Source: Marinobacterium ramblicola
Lineage (GTDB): Bacteria; Pseudomonadota; Gammaproteobacteria; Pseudomonadales; Balneatricaceae
NCBI RefSeq assembly: GCF_019084545.1
Contig: NZ_JAHREP010000004.1
Coordinates: 1-64,000, forward strand
Direction: 5' to 3'
DNA: 64,000 nucleotides
The position numbers and the translations under genes were made by a program. The notes under the pieces are model-generated. The model saw only the letters and a list, made by a program, of their open reading frames with translations, had not been told where the DNA came from and made no database searches. Positions 62,945 to 64,000 of this stretch are shown here, in pieces. The stretch's first letter is position 1. Every line of letters starts with the position of its first letter.

Positions 62945-63162
62945 CTGTCCTCTGAAGATGCTTAAACAGTATGGCTTTAGATTATAGAGCGCGCCCCAGA
63001 CCCAAAATATCCCCGGGTAGGTATATTCGCAAAACCGCGTGAACCAGTACCTTGAACCTATCCCTCGTGGACAGGGCCCGACGCCAGAGACGATACCCCA
63101 ACATTCGCGGGTTGCCGGGTCTTTCCCAAAGAAGATGGCTCAACGCATACTGGAGATTATGA

Positions 63163-64000
63163 ATGAACGCGATTAATAAGGAACCGGTCCGCAGTGAAGT
63201 TATCCGCTCCATGGATGCGGAACACCACCTGCACCCTTTCACCGATACCAAGGCACTGAACAACAAGGGTGCACGGATCATCGAACGCGCGGAAGGCGTC
63301 TATCTCTGGGATAGCGAAGGCAACCGCATCATCGACGGTATGGCGGGGCTCTGGTGCGTCAATATCGGTTACGGCCGCAAAGAGCTGGCCGATGTCGCCC
63401 AGGAGCAGATGAACCAGCTGCCCTACTACAACACCTTTTTCCAGACTACGACCAGCCCGGCAACCCAGCTGGCGAAAGAGCTGGCCGTGGTCACCCCGGG
63501 CGATCTGAACCACATATTCTTCGCCAACTCCGGCTCGGAAGCGATCGACACCATTATCCGCATGGTGCGCCGCTACTGGGAGGTCGAGGGCAAGCCCTGG
63601 CGCAAGATCATGATCTCGCGCAACAACGCCTACCACGGCAGCACCATCGGCGGCACCAGCTTGGGCGGCATGTCCGCCATGCATAACCAGGGCGGCCCGA
63701 TGGTGCCGGGCATGGAGCATATCCGCCAGCCTTACTGGTACGGCGAAGCCGCCGGTCAGAGCCCGGAGGAGTTTGCCCAGACCTGCGCCCAGGCACTGGA
63801 AGAGAAGATTCTGCAGGTGGGTCCGGATAACGTGGCCGCCTTTGTCGGCGAGCCGATCCAGGGCGCCGGCGGTGTCATCACCCCGCCGCCGGGCTACTGG
63901 GCGGCGATCCAGAAGATCTGCCGCAGGTACGACATCCTGCTGGTGGCGGATGAGGTGATCTGTGGTTTCGGTCGCACCGGCAGCTGGTTCGGCAGCCAGA
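63163..64000 (+). CDS. Class III aminotransferase, putrescine/polyamine:pyruvate type, 3' end off the window
   Basis: 279 codons are in the window and no stop is reached. EHHLHPFTDTKALNNKGARII and DGMAGLWCVNIGYGRKELADVAQEQMNQLPYYNTFF fit SpuC-like putrescine:pyruvate and related omega-amine aminotransferases. FANSGSEAIDTIIRM and VADEVICGFGRTG are PLP-site parts; the PLP lysine lies beyond the edge. ATG 63163 follows GGAG; the ATG at 63159 hits a stop after a few codons. It would feed amines such as putrescine into central metabolism. Confidence 0.9.
   Translation, partial: MNAINKEPVRSEVIRSMDAEHHLHPFTDTKALNNKGARIIERAEGVYLWDSEGNRIIDGMAGLWCVNIGYGRKELADVAQEQMNQLPYYNTFFQTTTSPATQLAKELAVVTPGDLNHIFFANSGSEAIDTIIRMVRRYWEVEGKPWRKIMISRNNAYHGSTIGGTSLGGMSAMHNQGGPMVPGMEHIRQPYWYGEAAGQSPEEFAQTCAQALEEKILQVGPDNVAAFVGEPIQGAGGVITPPPGYWAAIQKICRRYDILLVADEVICGFGRTGSWFGSQ

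Overview
The window comes from the chromosome of a marine gammaproteobacterium, probably of the Oceanospirillales/Alteromonadales type. The evidence is the thrS-infC-rpmI-rplT-pheS-pheT-ihfA-merR order followed by a proline tRNA, the PA2737-like MerR gene, polyamine genes of Pseudomonas type, and catabolic clusters for phytoplankton-derived compounds. No species can be named from sequence reading alone.

Layout. (1) 1-1624: a secreted PHB-type esterase gene, apparently interrupted by the end of an IS21-like element at the window edge, then a yefM-yoeB type toxin-antitoxin pair. (2) 1685-8655: a complete beta-hydroxyaspartate cycle locus for glyoxylate assimilation. The divergent IclR regulator bhcR faces bhcA-bhcB-bhcC-bhcD, and the operon is extended by an oxaloacetate decarboxylase and a GlcG/HbpS protein. 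The bhcR-bhcA gap holds three copies of one palindrome. (3) 8686-12463: a membrane GGDEF protein and two LysR regulators. (4) 12566-27356: a methyl-group and DMSP-type catabolic region. It has two almost identical dmdA-like methyltransferase genes. One heads dmdA-metF-folD and the other heads dmdA-purU, so together they can take a methyl group on tetrahydrofolate to formate. Nearby are an acyl-CoA ligase, an atypical enoyl-CoA hydratase, an OsmC protein, a lone lipoamide-dehydrogenase-like flavoprotein, folE, a BCCT transporter and an Lrp regulator. Two families of shared upstream elements tie these units together: one in front of both dmdA genes and osmC, the other in front of the flavoprotein and the BCCT gene. 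(5) 27544-35061: tRNA-Pro and the conserved translation operon. (6) 35271-40668: a CitA/CitB-like two-component system convergent with a tripartite tricarboxylate transporter. (7) 40969-51626: agmatine and putrescine metabolism (puuB, aguA, aguB and two gamma-glutamylpolyamine synthetase genes) and a PotFGHI-type importer. (8) 51798-55640: small exported proteins, then a scrap region with a chimeric transposase remnant, Rhs fragments, a toxin-antitoxin pair whose toxin is frameshifted, and a second copy of the IS end. (9) 56082-62021: a HupE/UreJ-like membrane protein with its anchor partner, an MFS exporter with a histidine-rich tail, an acyltransferase and an Atm1-type ABC exporter. (10) 62234-64000: a class I glutamine amidotransferase divergent from a class III aminotransferase of the putrescine type, cut by the window end.

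How the parts fit. Glycolate-derived glyoxylate would enter through the Bhc cycle and leave as oxaloacetate or, through the decarboxylase, pyruvate. DMSP or a related methylated zwitterion would enter by the BCCT carrier, lose a methyl group to tetrahydrofolate through DmdA, and the C1 unit would be oxidised to formate. Amines would be imported by Pot and degraded through gamma-glutamyl intermediates or transamination. The set suits a heterotroph living on algal exudates.
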